Assembly (NCBI GenBank): GCA_963734015.1
Contig: CAVTFG010000019.1
Coordinates: 186,001 to 250,000, forward strand
Direction of reading: 5' to 3'
Length of the DNA: 64,000 nt
From: JALZKA01 sp963734015
GTDB lineage: Bacteria > Actinomycetota > Thermoleophilia > Solirubrobacterales > 70-9
Position 1 is the stretch's first letter; the number at the start of each line of letters is the position of its first letter. Made by a program: the position numbers and the translations under genes. This document shows positions 43,422 through 53,357 of the stretch, in pieces. Below the pieces are notes generated by a model. The model was not told the DNA's origin. It worked only from the letters and a program-made list of their open reading frames with translations, and did no database searches.

Positions 43422-45458
43422 TCAGCGCTCCGGCCAGTCCCCCGCATAGGAGGAGTGGCCGAGGCCGGCCAGCCAGCCGCGGAACACGTGGTGGATCCGC
43501 TCGGCGCCGATCACCGGCTCGCCGGGCCAGCCGAGATCGGCCGGGAAGCAGGCGAACGGGTGGCTCTGCGGGCCGCCGACGCCGCCGTGTGAGCCGACGA
43601 GCTCCTCGAACGCGGCGACCTCGTCCGTCTCCGGCCAGTACGTGCTGTTCAGGACCAGGTCGGGGCAGTGCGGGAACGAGTCGGTGCGCCGCAGGTGGTC
43701 CGCGGTGTTCGGCCCGAACGGCGCCAGCGGATCCTCGCCCTCGACTTCGCCGCGATCCAGGTGGTTGACGCCGCTCCGGCCGAGCGCCACGGCGCCGTGC
43801 TCGGCTGAGCGCACCAGCACGAAGCCGACGCCCGGATGTTCGCGGAGCGTCGGCACCAGCCGGGGATAGAGCTCGGTGAGGCGCTCGAGCGTGAGGCGTC
43901 CCGGTTCGCGCGGGAAGCTGACCAGCCCCAGGCAGCCCGACGCCATCACCGAGACCTCGGGCAGCTCCTCGCCCGCTTCCGGCTGCTCCTCGTCCTCGCC
44001 GTCGCCGAGCTCGACGACCTCGCCGGCCTCGGCGCCGGTGGCACGACGCACCACCCGGGCGGTCGTCGTCTCGTCGCGCGACAGCTCGGTGAGCCCGGCG
44101 CTCAGATATGAGACGGCGTCGTCCTCGCGGCTCGCGTCGGCGTGGGTCTCGCTGGACTCGCACGCCGCCGACACGACGTCCTCGAGCGACGTGCCGTACC
44201 GCTGCAGGAAGGTCGCGCCCTGGGACTGGCCATGGTCCGAGAGGACCACCAGGCGGTAGTCGCGGCTGGCGACGTCGGCGGCGGCGCGCACCCGCCCGAG
44301 CTGGCGGTCCACCTTGGCGAGGACGGCGAGCGTGTCGTCGCGCTCGATGCCCGAGTGGTGGGCGACCTCGTCGTAGGCGAGGAAGGTGGTGTAGATCACC
44401 GGCCGCGAGTTGAAGATGTCGTCGATCACGGCCGCCACCTGCAGGTCGAGCTGGACGACGGTGGCGAACGCCCGCATCAGCGCGTAGGTGCGCGAGCGCT
44501 TGATCCGCGGGCGCACGTCGCGCCGCCGCTGTCGCCCTGCGGCGCGGCGCTCGCGCCAGATCTCGGCGAGCGACATCGTGAGCGTGCGCGCCGTTCCGTA
44601 CGGCTGCTTGAAGTAGGCGGCGTAGTCGCGGCCGATCGGCCGACGCCGGGTGAGCACGGTGCTCATCGTCAGCATCGAGTGCGTCGCGTCGCCGGAGAGG
44701 ATGTTGGCCCGGCTCGCACCGTCTGCATGCAGCAGCCCCTGGCCGTTCGAGTGGCGGCGCTCGAGCTCGGCGGCGTCGCGGGGGTGGTTCGTGACGATCG
44801 GCTTGCCGGTGTCCTTCTCCCACCAGCGGAACGCGGGCATGTCGTGGTTCGAGCCATGGAGGATCCCGGCCTGGCAGGCGCCGGTCTGCGACGAGAGGTC
44901 GGTCTCCCAGGGTTCCAGCCGGTACTCGCCGTCATGGACCCATTTCGAGAGGTTCGGCATCGTCCCGTCCCGCATGGCGCGGCGCACGATGTCCCAGGCG
45001 AGCCCGTCGATCTCGAGGAAGACGACGCCGGGCGCTTGCGCCGGCAGATCGGCGCGCTCCTTGCGGAGCCGGCGGGCCGTGATGTTCCGCGCCCACGAGT
45101 CGTCGTCGTCGATCGCGAGCAGCGAGAAGACGAGCGCGGTCAGCGCGGTGAGGAGGACCGTCACGACGATGCCCTCGGGCCAGCCGTCGATGGTGGCCTC
45201 GGGGATCACGGAGACGCTGATCGCGACGACGATTCCGTTCAGCACGAGGGCGGCGAGGCCGAGCGTCATCACCGTGAGCGGGAGGGCGACCCGCACGATG
45301 AGCGGCCAGAGCGCGGCGTTGAGGATGCCGATCACCGCCGCCAACCCCAACGCCGGCCGCGGCCCGTCCAGGGTGAAGCCCGGCAGGATCTCGGAGATCA
45401 GCAGCAGGGCGCCGGCCGTGATCAGCCAGACGACGATCCCCCGCTTGACGAAGCTCAC
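43422..45458 (-). CDS. Holin-IV-like membrane domain fused to a phosphodiesterase
   Basis: 678 residues. The first about 120 hold four helices of the mycobacteriophage holin IV superfamily (FVKRGIVVWLITAGALLL, ALGLAAVIGILNAALWPLI). After a short linker follows an alkaline-phosphatase-type domain: GVVFLEIDGLAWDIVRRAMRDGTMPNL, TDLSSQTGACQAGILHG with the nucleophilic Thr/Ser region, LAYDEVAHHSG and VVLSDHGQSQG metal sites, and HGGVGGPQSHP. It resembles type I nucleotide pyrophosphatases. The membrane anchor places the enzyme at the cell envelope. Substrate is unknown. Confidence 0.83.
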   Translation of the reverse strand: MSFVKRGIVVWLITAGALLLISEILPGFTLDGPRPALGLAAVIGILNAALWPLIVRVALPLTVMTLGLAALVLNGIVVAISVSVIPEATIDGWPEGIVVTVLLTALTALVFSLLAIDDDDSWARNITARRLRKERADLPAQAPGVVFLEIDGLAWDIVRRAMRDGTMPNLSKWVHDGEYRLEPWETDLSSQTGACQAGILHGSNHDMPAFRWWEKDTGKPIVTNHPRDAAELERRHSNGQGLLHADGASRANILSGDATHSMLTMSTVLTRRRPIGRDYAAYFKQPYGTARTLTMSLAEIWRERRAAGRQRRRDVRPRIKRSRTYALMRAFATVVQLDLQVAAVIDDIFNSRPVIYTTFLAYDEVAHHSGIERDDTLAVLAKVDRQLGRVRAAADVASRDYRLVVLSDHGQSQGATFLQRYGTSLEDVVSAACESSETHADASREDDAVSYLSAGLTELSRDETTTARVVRRATGAEAGEVVELGDGEDEEQPEAGEELPEVSVMASGCLGLVSFPREPGRLTLERLTELYPRLVPTLREHPGVGFVLVRSAEHGAVALGRSGVNHLDRGEVEGEDPLAPFGPNTADHLRRTDSFPHCPDLVLNSTYWPETDEVAAFEELVGSHGGVGGPQSHPFACFPADLGWPGEPVIGAERIHHVFRGWLAGLGHSSYAGDWPER

Positions 45459-45519
45459 GGGGCCAAGACTGCCAGATCTACGGCTTGGCGAAAGCGGCGG
45501 CCCGGGTTACGATCCGCGC

Positions 45520-46035
45520 GTGGGGCTGTTCGACTTCTTCAAGCGTCGGCGGGAACGCGAGAGCGCGATCCCCGCGGACTCGCCGGAGTCGCTCACCCGC
45601 CAGCTCAAGGGAGACGGCGAGCCCGTTGGACAGCCCATCGGCCAGGCGATTCCGCAGGCGGCCCCCCAGAGCGTCGACCTGACCGCCGCGACGGACCTCG
45701 CCGGGATCATGGCGATGATGCAGAAGGCGTTCCAGAGCGGGGACATCCAGGTGACCCAGGGCGAGAGCCAGGTCATCGACCTGCGCGGCTCCGGGCTCCG
45801 GGACGAGATCGTCGGCGCGCTCGAGCAGTACGGAATCGACCCCGACGCGGCACAGGGCGCCGAGATCAACGCCGATGACGTGCCCGGCCTCCAGGAGCAG
45901 ATCATGGAGGCGCTCCAGAACGCGGGTGTGGACGTGGGCCAGCTCGGCAACGGCTCCGGCGAGATCACGATCGAGGGCGGCGACTCCTCCGGCTCCGACC
46001 CCGCGGGACCCGACTCGGGCGAATCCGGTTCCTGA
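45520..46035 (+). CDS. Hypothetical acidic protein
   Basis: 171 residues from GTG 45520. No family recognised with confidence. It opens with a basic MGLFDFFKRRRERES, then a linker and a central segment that mixes a helix (AGIMAMMQKAFQSGD) with repeated DEIVGALEQYG/LQEQIMEALQNAG helices, and ends in a Gly/Ser/Asp-rich tail. The start resembles LysM/BON-type or cytoplasmic scaffold proteins, but this is not enough for a call. It precedes the MBL gene by ten bases, likely the same transcript. Confidence 0.65.
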   Translation: MGLFDFFKRRRERESAIPADSPESLTRQLKGDGEPVGQPIGQAIPQAAPQSVDLTAATDLAGIMAMMQKAFQSGDIQVTQGESQVIDLRGSGLRDEIVGALEQYGIDPDAAQGAEINADDVPGLQEQIMEALQNAGVDVGQLGNGSGEITIEGGDSSGSDPAGPDSGESGS

Positions 46036-46045
46036 AAAGGGCGAG

Positions 46046-47020
46046 ATGGGGAGGGGCGAGCGGGTCCTGCCCGGCGTCTGGCGCCTGCGGCTGCCGTTGC
46101 CCTGGCCGGGCGTCCCGCATTGCAACGCGTGGGCGCTGCGGGCCGAGGACGGGATCGTGCTGGTGGACACGGGCTATGCGGCCGACGACGGCACGCGCCA
46201 GCTCGAGTACGCGATGGCACAGGTCGGGCTCACGCTCGCCGACGTGCGGCTCGTGGTGTGCACTCACGCCCACTCGGACCACTACGGCCTGGCCGGGCCG
46301 ATCATGGACGCCGCCGGGTGCGAGCTGTGGATGCATCCTGCCTGGGAGCACGTCCGGGGCGTCGCCGAGGACCCCGACGCAGCGCTCGACCGGCGGATCG
46401 AGGTTGCGCGCCAGAGCGGCGTGCCGCCGGCGGCGCTGGAGCGCTTCCGCGAGGCGCGCCGGGGCCAGGGCACGGGCATCGCGCGGACCGTCGCTCCCGA
46501 CCGGGCGCTGGTGCCCGGGGTGGAGGTCGCGACCGATGCCGGGACCTGGCACGTGCACGAGACGCCGGGCCACGCGCCCTCGCACGTCGTGCTCCACCAG
46601 CCCGAGAGCGGGTTGCTGCTCTCGGGCGACCACCTGCTCGGCCGCGTCGCGCTGTTCTTCGACCACGGCCACACGCCGGACCCGGTCGGCGAGTTCCTGA
46701 CGAGCCTGGACCGCGTCGAGAAGCTGGAGACGACGCTATGCCTCGCCGGGCACGGGCGCCCGTTCCGCGAGGTTCGGGGCAAGATCAGCGCCACGCGCGC
46801 CGAGGTCGACGAGCACCTCGACCGGGTGCGTGGCGCGATGGACGGCGAGCCGCGCACGGCGTTCGAGGTGGTGCCCGAGCTGATCGGGGCCGAGAACCTG
46901 AACGCTGCGACCGCAGCCTGGGGACTGCAGATGACGCTCGCCTATCTGGAGCATCTGGTGCTCGCCGGCGAGCTCACCGAAGCCGAGGGCTCGGACCCGC
47001 GCCGGTTCGCCGGCGCCTAA
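46046..47020 (+). CDS. MBL-fold metallo-hydrolase
   Basis: 324 residues. THAHSDHYG supplies the HxHxDH metal site, with HETPGHAPSHVV and LLLSGDHLLG giving the remaining ligands, and LCLAGHGRPFREV the final His. A C-terminal helical region (DEHLDRVRGAMD onwards) is seen in the MBL subgroup with thioesterase or lactonase-like members. Its stop TAA (47018-47020) would overlap an alternative zwf stop. Confidence 0.87.
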   Translation: MGRGERVLPGVWRLRLPLPWPGVPHCNAWALRAEDGIVLVDTGYAADDGTRQLEYAMAQVGLTLADVRLVVCTHAHSDHYGLAGPIMDAAGCELWMHPAWEHVRGVAEDPDAALDRRIEVARQSGVPPAALERFREARRGQGTGIARTVAPDRALVPGVEVATDAGTWHVHETPGHAPSHVVLHQPESGLLLSGDHLLGRVALFFDHGHTPDPVGEFLTSLDRVEKLETTLCLAGHGRPFREVRGKISATRAEVDEHLDRVRGAMDGEPRTAFEVVPELIGAENLNAATAAWGLQMTLAYLEHLVLAGELTEAEGSDPRRFAGA

Positions 47021-48440
47021 CCGGCGTCCGCCGGCATCCAGGGCTCCTGCCACGCGCCCACGCCGCGCGGCAGGTGCGACCGCCGCCTCCGGGCCCCCAG
47101 GTGCCGGGCGCGTACGGGTGAACCGGACCCGGGTGCTCCAGGAGCGGCGTGATGATCCGCCAGGTCTGCTCGACCGTCTCCTCGCTCGCGAACAGGCCGC
47201 TGTGGCCAAGCAGCGCGTCGTCGAGCAGGCGCTCGTATGGCTGGGGATCGGCCCCGGGCGTGTTCTCGAAGAGAACCTCGAGGTCGGCGGGCTCGAACGC
47301 CTCGACGCCCGCCGCCTTCGCGACGACACGCAGCCGGGCGCCCGGCACCGGGTTGAGCCGGATCACAAGATAGTTCGGCTGCGGCACGCCCCCCGCACCG
47401 ACCATGATCCGTGGCGGGCGCTGGAGAACCACCCGGACCTCGGTCTGCGTGACCGGCAGATGCTTGCCGGCGCGGATGTAGAAGGGGACGCCCTCCCAGC
47501 GCCAGTTGTCGACCAGGAGCGAAAGCGCAACGAACGTCTCGGTGTCGGAGTCGGGCGCCACTCCCTCGACCTCGTGATAGCCCTCGTACTGGCCGCGGAC
47601 ATAGCGCGCCGGGTCGGCCGCCCGCACCGACTGGAGCAGGGCCTGCTTCTTCTCGCGGATCGGATCGGCGTGGTTCCCCTCGGGGGGCTCCATCGCGACG
47701 AGCGCCATGACCTGGAGGAGGTGGTTCTGGACGACGTCGCGCAGCGCTCCAACCGGGTCGTAGAAGCTGCCCCGCTCGGCGACGCCGAAGTCCTCGGCCA
47801 TCGAGATCAGGACGTGCGAGACATGCGCTCGGTTCCAGACCGGCTCGAGCAGGGCGTTGGCGAACCGCATGTAGGTGATGTCCATCACCGGCTCCTTGCC
47901 GAGGAAGTGGTCGATCCGGTAGATCTGCGACTCGTCGAGCACCTCGAGGAGCTCCCGATTCAGCTCCCGGGCGCTCTCGAGGTCGTGCCCGAACGGCTTC
48001 TCGATCACCACCCGGCCGCGATCCGTGAGTCCCGCGTCATGGAGGCTGCGGACGACCGGCGCGAACAGCGACGGCGGGATCTCCAGGTAGAAGACCGGGC
48101 TACCGGCCCCCTCGAGCGCCTCGCCCACCTGCTGGAAGGTCGCCGGGTCGCCGTAGTCGCCCGCGATGTAGTGCATCCGCTCATCGAGCCTCTTCACCAC
48201 ATCGGAGTCGGGGTCCGGGACCGTAGTTTCGATCGCCTCGGCCGCATGCTCGCGGAGCGCCTCGTCGGTCCACGGATTGCGCGCTACGCCGACGATCCGG
48301 CAGCGAAGACGCCCACGTTGCTCGAGGCGGTAGAGGGCCTGGAACGTTTTCTTGCGCGCCAGATCTCCGGTGATCCCGAAGATCACCAGGCAGTCGGTCG
48401 AGGGGGGCGGCTCCCCCTGCTGTCGGCTTCGTTGCACCAT
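46974..48440 (-). CDS. zwf: Glucose-6-phosphate 1-dehydrogenase, tail possibly out of frame
   Basis: 488 residues as read. LVIFGITGDLARKKTFQALY is the NADP loop and IYRIDHFLGKEPVMD the catalytic His and substrate Lys region; YIRAGKHLPVTQTEVRVVLQ is conserved. After YAPGTWGP the read-through tail is low-complexity (GGGGRTCRAAWARGRSPGCR) and does not resemble the family; a one-base change near the CCCCC at 47094-47098 would end the protein with AWQEPWMPADAG at TAG 47017-47019. It oxidises glucose-6-phosphate, the entry to the pentose phosphate pathway, and is divergent from gnd by 82 bases. Confidence 0.9.
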   Translation of the reverse strand: MVQRSRQQGEPPPSTDCLVIFGITGDLARKKTFQALYRLEQRGRLRCRIVGVARNPWTDEALREHAAEAIETTVPDPDSDVVKRLDERMHYIAGDYGDPATFQQVGEALEGAGSPVFYLEIPPSLFAPVVRSLHDAGLTDRGRVVIEKPFGHDLESARELNRELLEVLDESQIYRIDHFLGKEPVMDITYMRFANALLEPVWNRAHVSHVLISMAEDFGVAERGSFYDPVGALRDVVQNHLLQVMALVAMEPPEGNHADPIREKKQALLQSVRAADPARYVRGQYEGYHEVEGVAPDSDTETFVALSLLVDNWRWEGVPFYIRAGKHLPVTQTEVRVVLQRPPRIMVGAGGVPQPNYLVIRLNPVPGARLRVVAKAAGVEAFEPADLEVLFENTPGADPQPYERLLDDALLGHSGLFASEETVEQTWRIITPLLEHPGPVHPYAPGTWGPGGGGRTCRAAWARGRSPGCRRTPVRRRRTGAGPSPRLR

Positions 48441-48522
48441 GGCGTCGCGGCGGTCAGGCTAGACGAAGCGACAAGATGATTGAGTCCAGTCGCACGTAGG
48501 CGGACAACCAGGAGGGAGACGC

Positions 48523-49551
48523 GTGAGCGAACGATCGGAGCTTGGAGTCGTCGGACTGGGCCGGATGGGCGCCAACATCGTCCGGCGGCTGATGCGGGAG
48601 GGCCACCGCTGCGTGGTCTACGACGTGAATGCGGAGGCCATCGACACCCTCGCGGGCGAGGGGGCGGAGGGCGCATCCTCCTTGGCGGAACTCGCCGAGA
48701 AGCTCAGCCCGCCGCGTGCGGTGTGGGTGATGGTCCCGGCGGGGGACATCACCGAGCAGACGGTGACCGAGGTGGCCGCCGTGCTCGAGTCGGGCGACGC
48801 GTTGATCGACGGCGGGAACTCGTACTACCGCGACGACATCCGCCGGGCCGGAGAGCTCGCCGGGCGGGACATCGACTACGTCGACTGCGGCACCAGCGGC
48901 GGTGTGTTCGGACTGGAGCGCGGCTACTGCCTGATGATCGGCGGCCCGGACCGCGCGGTCGAGCGCCTCGACCCGATCTTCGCGACCCTGGCTCCGGGCG
49001 TGGCGTCGGCCGAGCGGACCCCCGGCGCGGACGGCGAGCCCTCGACCGCGGAGAACGGCTACCTGCACTGTGGGCCGACCGGCGCGGGCCATTTCGTGAA
49101 GATGGTCCACAACGGGATCGAGTACGGGGTCATGGCGGCCTACGCGGAGGGCCTCAACATCCTGCGCAACGCCGACACCGGCGCGCGCAAGCGCGAGGCC
49201 GACGCCGAGACGGCGCCGCTCGACCATCCCGAGTACTACCCCTACGACATCGACCTCGCCGAGGTGGCCGAGGTCTGGCGGCGCGGCAGCGTGATCGGGT
49301 CCTGGCTGCTCGACCTGACCGCCGCCGCCCTTCGCGAGTCGCCGGGGCTGGAGGACTTCGCGGGCCGGGTGTCGGACTCCGGCGAGGGGCGCTGGACCTC
49401 GATCGCGGCGATCGACGAGGGCGTCCCGGCGCCCGTCCTGACCACGGCGCTCTATTCGCGCTTCTCCTCGCGCGGCGAGGACGACTTCGCCGGCAAGGTG
49501 CTCTCGGCGATGCGCAAGCAGTTCGGCGGCCATGAGGAGAAGCCCGGCTGA
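48523..49551 (+). CDS. gnd: 6-phosphogluconate dehydrogenase (decarboxylating), NAD-type
   Basis: 342 residues, the short form of the enzyme. GVVGLGRMGANIVRRLM is the nucleotide loop, followed by VVYDVNAEA; an Asp at the end of the second strand favours NAD over NADP. DCGTSGGVFGLERGYCLMIGG and GHFVKMVHNGIEYG hold the catalytic Lys and substrate residues. GTG 48523 is preceded by GGAGGGAG. It converts 6-phosphogluconate to ribulose-5-phosphate and is the first gene of an overlapping eight-gene set. Confidence 0.93.
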   Translation: MSERSELGVVGLGRMGANIVRRLMREGHRCVVYDVNAEAIDTLAGEGAEGASSLAELAEKLSPPRAVWVMVPAGDITEQTVTEVAAVLESGDALIDGGNSYYRDDIRRAGELAGRDIDYVDCGTSGGVFGLERGYCLMIGGPDRAVERLDPIFATLAPGVASAERTPGADGEPSTAENGYLHCGPTGAGHFVKMVHNGIEYGVMAAYAEGLNILRNADTGARKREADAETAPLDHPEYYPYDIDLAEVAEVWRRGSVIGSWLLDLTAAALRESPGLEDFAGRVSDSGEGRWTSIAAIDEGVPAPVLTTALYSRFSSRGEDDFAGKVLSAMRKQFGGHEEKPG

Positions 49552-50213
49552 GGGTCGAGCGGCGACAGACCCCGGACGACGCCGCGCGCTTCGCGGCGGC
49601 GGCGATCGGCTCGGCCGCGCGCGAGGCCGTGGCGGCGCGCGGGACGTTCTCGCTCGCGCTCAGCGGCGGCCACAGCCCGTGGCCGATGTACGAGGCGCTG
49701 GCCGATGAGGACGTGCCGTGGGAGGCCGTGCGGGTCCTCCAGGTGGACGAGCGGATCGCGCCCCGCGGCGACGCCGACCGGAACCTGACCGAGCTCGAGC
49801 GCCGTCTGCCCCCGGCGGCCGTGCTGAGGCTCGAGGCAATGCCGGTCGAGGACGACGACCTCGACGCGGCTGCCGCCGGATACGGGGCCGAGCTCCCAAA
49901 CGAGATCGACGTGGCGCACCTGGGCCTCGGGCCGGACGGCCACACGGCCTCGCTCGTCCCGGGCGACGCGGTCCTCGACGTCACCGACGTGCCCATGGCG
50001 CTGACCGGCGGCGAGTACCAGGGCCGGCGCCGGATGACGATGACCTATCCCTGCCTCGAGGCGGCGCGCAGCGTGCTCTGGCTCGTGACGGGCGCCGACA
50101 AGCGCGACGCCCTCGAGAAGCTCCTCGCCGGCGACCCTTCGATCCCAGCAGGGCGGGTCAAGGCGCGCGACGCGCTGCTCGTGGCCGACGCCTCGGTACT
50201 GTCCGGCGAGTGA
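49548..50213 (+). CDS. pgl: 6-phosphogluconolactonase with likely CTG start
   Basis: 221 residues from CTG 49548. VAARGTFSLALSGGHSPWPMYEAL and VLQVDERIAPRGDADRN are family motifs, and IDVAHLGLGPDGHTASLVPG is the active-site loop. The conserved N-terminal strand and helix (VERRQTPDDAARFAAAAIGSA) lies upstream of the first ATG/GTG/TTG (GTG 49629) and is open back to CTG, which overlaps the gnd stop as CTGA. GAGGAG precedes the CTG by eight bases. Starting at 49629 would remove 27 residues including the first strand. It hydrolyses 6-phosphogluconolactone. Confidence 0.85.
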   Translation: MRVERRQTPDDAARFAAAAIGSAAREAVAARGTFSLALSGGHSPWPMYEALADEDVPWEAVRVLQVDERIAPRGDADRNLTELERRLPPAAVLRLEAMPVEDDDLDAAAAGYGAELPNEIDVAHLGLGPDGHTASLVPGDAVLDVTDVPMALTGGEYQGRRRMTMTYPCLEAARSVLWLVTGADKRDALEKLLAGDPSIPAGRVKARDALLVADASVLSGE

Positions 50214-52286
50214 TGGACGCGACCGGGGGTGCACACGATGTGAAGCCCGGCGCGGGGGTCGAGGCTCTGAGCATCAACACGATCCGCACGCTCTCGATCG
50301 ACGCGATCCAGAAGGCCAACTCGGGCCACCCCGGGACGCCGATGGCGATGGCACCGGTCGCCTACGTCCTCTGGCAGAAGTTCCTGCGCTTCGACCCCAC
50401 CGACCCGATCTGGTCCAACCGCGACCGCTTCGTGCTGTCCGCCGGCCACGCCTCGATGCTGCTCTACGCGCTGCTGCACCTCACCGGGGTGCGGGCCGTG
50501 GACCCGGACTACGAGATCGTCGGCGAGCCCTCGGTGAGCCTCGACGACATCCGCTCGTTCCGGCAGCTCGACTCGAAGGCGCCCGGGACACCCCGAGTAC
50601 CGCTGGACGTCCGGGGTCGAGGCGACCACCGGCCCGCTCGGGCAGGGGATCGCGACCAGCGTCGGGATGGCGATCGCCTCGCGCTGGCAGGCGGATCGAT
50701 TCAACCGCCCGGGCTTCCCGCTGTTCGACTTCGACGTCTACGCGCTGGCGGGCGACGGCTGCCTGATGGAGGGCGTCTCGAACGAGGCCGCGTCCCTCGC
50801 GGGCCACCTGGGCCTCTCGAACCTGTGCTGGATCTACGACAACAACCACATCTCGATCGACGGGCGCACCGAGCTGACCTACTCCGACGACGTGCCACTC
50901 CGGTTCGAGGGTTACGGATGGAACGTCACGCGGGTCCACGACGCCAACGACCTGGAGCTGCTGGCGGGCGGGTTCGAGACCTTCCGCGAGGAGGCCGACC
51001 GGCCGACGCTGATCGTCGTGGACAGCCACATCGGCTGGGGCTCGCCCCACAAGCAGGACACCGCGGCCGTGCACGGCGAGCCGCTGGGCGAGGAGGAGGT
51101 CCGCGAGACCAAGCGGGCCTACGGCTGGCCCGAGGATGCCCAGTTCCTGGTGCCGGACGGCGTCTACGAGGACTTCGCGAACGGGGTCGCCGCGCGGGGA
51201 TTGGCGTTGCGGGAGGAATGGGACCGCCTCTACGTCTCGTACATGCGCGAGCACTCGGTCGAGGCGGACCACCTCGAACGGATGCAGCGGCGCGACCTCC
51301 CGGAGGGCTGGGACAACGAGCTGCCGGCCTTCGACGCCGACCCCAAGGGGATCGCGACCCGGAAGGCGTCGAACGCGGCGCTGAACGCGATCGCGAACCG
51401 GGTGCCGTGGCTGATCGCGGGGTCCGCCGACCTGACCGGCTCGACGTCGGTCGCACTCGACGGAGCCGAGGCGCTCGAGCGCGGGGCGCCCGGAGGGAGG
51501 CAGGCCCACTACGGGATCCGCGAGCACGAGTCGGCCGCGATCTCCAACGGCCTCGCGCTCTCCAAGCTCCGCCCGGCCTGGTCCACCTACCTGACGTTCT
51601 CCGACTACGCCCGGCCGGCGATCCGGCTCTCGGCGCTGATGGAGCTGCCGGTCGTCCACATCTTCACCCACGACTCGATCGGGCTGGGCGAGGACGGCCC
51701 GACGCACCAGCCGGTCGAGCAGCTCGCCTCCCTGCGGGCGATTCCGGGCCTCAACGTGATCCGGCCGGCCGACGCGAACGAGACCGTGGAGGCCTGGCGC
51801 GCCGCCGTCGACCTGACCCACGGCCCGACGGCGCTGGTCCTGACCAGGCAGGACGTCCCGGTTTTCGACCGCTCCCGCTACGCGCCGGCCGAGGGCCTTC
51901 GCCGCGGCGGGTACGTGCTGGCGGACCCCGCCGAGGGCGAGCCGCAGGCGATCCTGATCGCGACCGGCAGCGAGGTCGCGCTCGCCATCGCCGCGCACGA
52001 GCAGCTCGCCGAGGACGGCGTGCGGACGAGGGTGGTCAGCCTCCCCTCGTGGCACATGTTCGACCGGCAGACTGAGGAGTACCGCCAGAGCGTCCTCCCC
52101 CCGGAGATCACCGCCAGGGTCTCGGTCGAGGAGGCGTCCACGCTGGGCTGGGAGCGATACGTCGGCTCCGCGGGCGCGGTCATCGGAATGCACACGTTCG
52201 GCTCATCGGCGCCGCTCAAGGACGTGACCGGGGAGTTCGGCTTCACCCCCGAGCGCGTCGCCGAAACGGTCAGGGGCCTCCTGTGA
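50213..52286 (+). CDS. tkt: Transketolase, apparent frameshift
   Basis: The first part contains KANSGHPGTPMAMAPVAYVLW and RDRFVLSAGHASMLLYALLH; the second contains GDGCLMEGVSNEAASLAGHL (thiamine diphosphate/Mg site), RYGIREH-type YGIREHESAAISNG and FTHDSIGLGEDGPTHQP. One extra base at about 50588 (GGGACACC instead of GGGCACC) separates them; removing it restores SKAPGHPEYRWTSGVEATTG and a 690-residue protein, the family length. ATG 50213 overlaps the pgl stop as TGATG. Interconverts pentose and hexose phosphates. Confidence 0.9.
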
Positions 52287-53357
52287 GCAACGCCCACCGC
52301 CGATCTACACGACCTGGGCCAGAGCCTCTGGCTCGACAACATCACCCGCACGATGCTCGACGACGGCACGCTCGAGCGCTACATCGCCGAGCTCTCGGTG
52401 ACCGGCCTCACCTCGAACCCGACGATCTTCGACCACGCGATCTCGGAAGGTGAGGCATACGACGCCCAGATCGCCGAGCTGCTCGCGGGCGGGGCGAGCG
52501 ACGAGGACGCGTTCTTCGAGCTCGCGATCACGGACCTGCGCCGCGCGGCCGACCTGTTCGCGCCGGAGCACGAACGGACGGACGGCGTCGACGGGTGGGT
52601 ATCGCTCGAGGTCTCGCCGCTGCTGGCCGACGACGCCGAGGCGACGATCGAGCAGGCGCGCTCGCTCCACGCGCGCGCCGGCCGCGACAACCTGCTGATC
52701 AAGATCCCCGGCACGGAGGCCGGGCGCAATGCGATCGAGGAGACGGTGTTCGCCGGGATCCCGGTGAACGTCACCCTGTTGTTCTCGGCCGAGCAGTACC
52801 TCGGCGCGGCCGAGGCGTACATGCGCGGGCTGGAGCGCCGGGTCGCGGAGGGCCTCGATCCCGCTGTTGGCTCGGTGGCCTCCGTGTTCATCAGCCGCTG
52901 GGACAAGGCGGTGATGGACCGAGTGCCGGACGAATTGCGCGACCGGCTGGGGATCGCCGTCGCCGGCCGGACCTACACGGCATATCGCGAGCTGCTCGAC
53001 TCCGATCGCTGGCAGCGGCTCGCGAACGAGGGCGCCCGACCGCAGCGGCTCTTGTGGGCCAGCACCGGGACCAAGGACCCGGACGCATCGGACGTCCTCT
53101 ACGTCGGCGCGCTCGCCGCTCCGTTCACGGTGAACACCATGCCGGAGAAGACGCTGCTGGCGTTCGCCGAGCACGGCGAGCTCACCCGGCCGCTGCCCGC
53201 CGACGGCGGCGACTCCGAGGGTCAGCTGGCCGCCTTCGCGGAGGCGGGCGTGGACGTGGACGCGCTCGCCGCGCAGCTCCAGTCCGATGGGGCGAGGTCG
53301 TTCGACGACTCGTGGACGGAGCTGTTGGCCACGATCGCCGGTCAACGCAACGGATGA
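52283..53357 (+). CDS. tal: Transaldolase, apparent frameshift near the start
   Basis: GTG 52283 overlaps the tkt stop as GTGA. One extra C in the CCC at 52293-52295 breaks the frame after four codons; removing it gives TADLHDLGQSLWLDNITRTM followed by the known ELSVTGLTSNPTIFDHAI, 357 residues in total. NLLIKIPGTEAGRNAIEE has the Schiff-base Lys, NVTLLFSAEQYLGAAEAYM and WASTGTKDP are conserved. The length fits the TalB/Tal two-domain actinobacterial type. It transfers a dihydroxyacetone unit in the pentose phosphate pathway. Confidence 0.9.

Noticed and set aside
50667..52286. Transketolase as a separate C-terminal subunit starting at ATG 50667
   Set aside because: Split transketolases divide between the pyrimidine and pyrophosphate domains, but this break falls inside the first domain and one base restores the conserved sequence.
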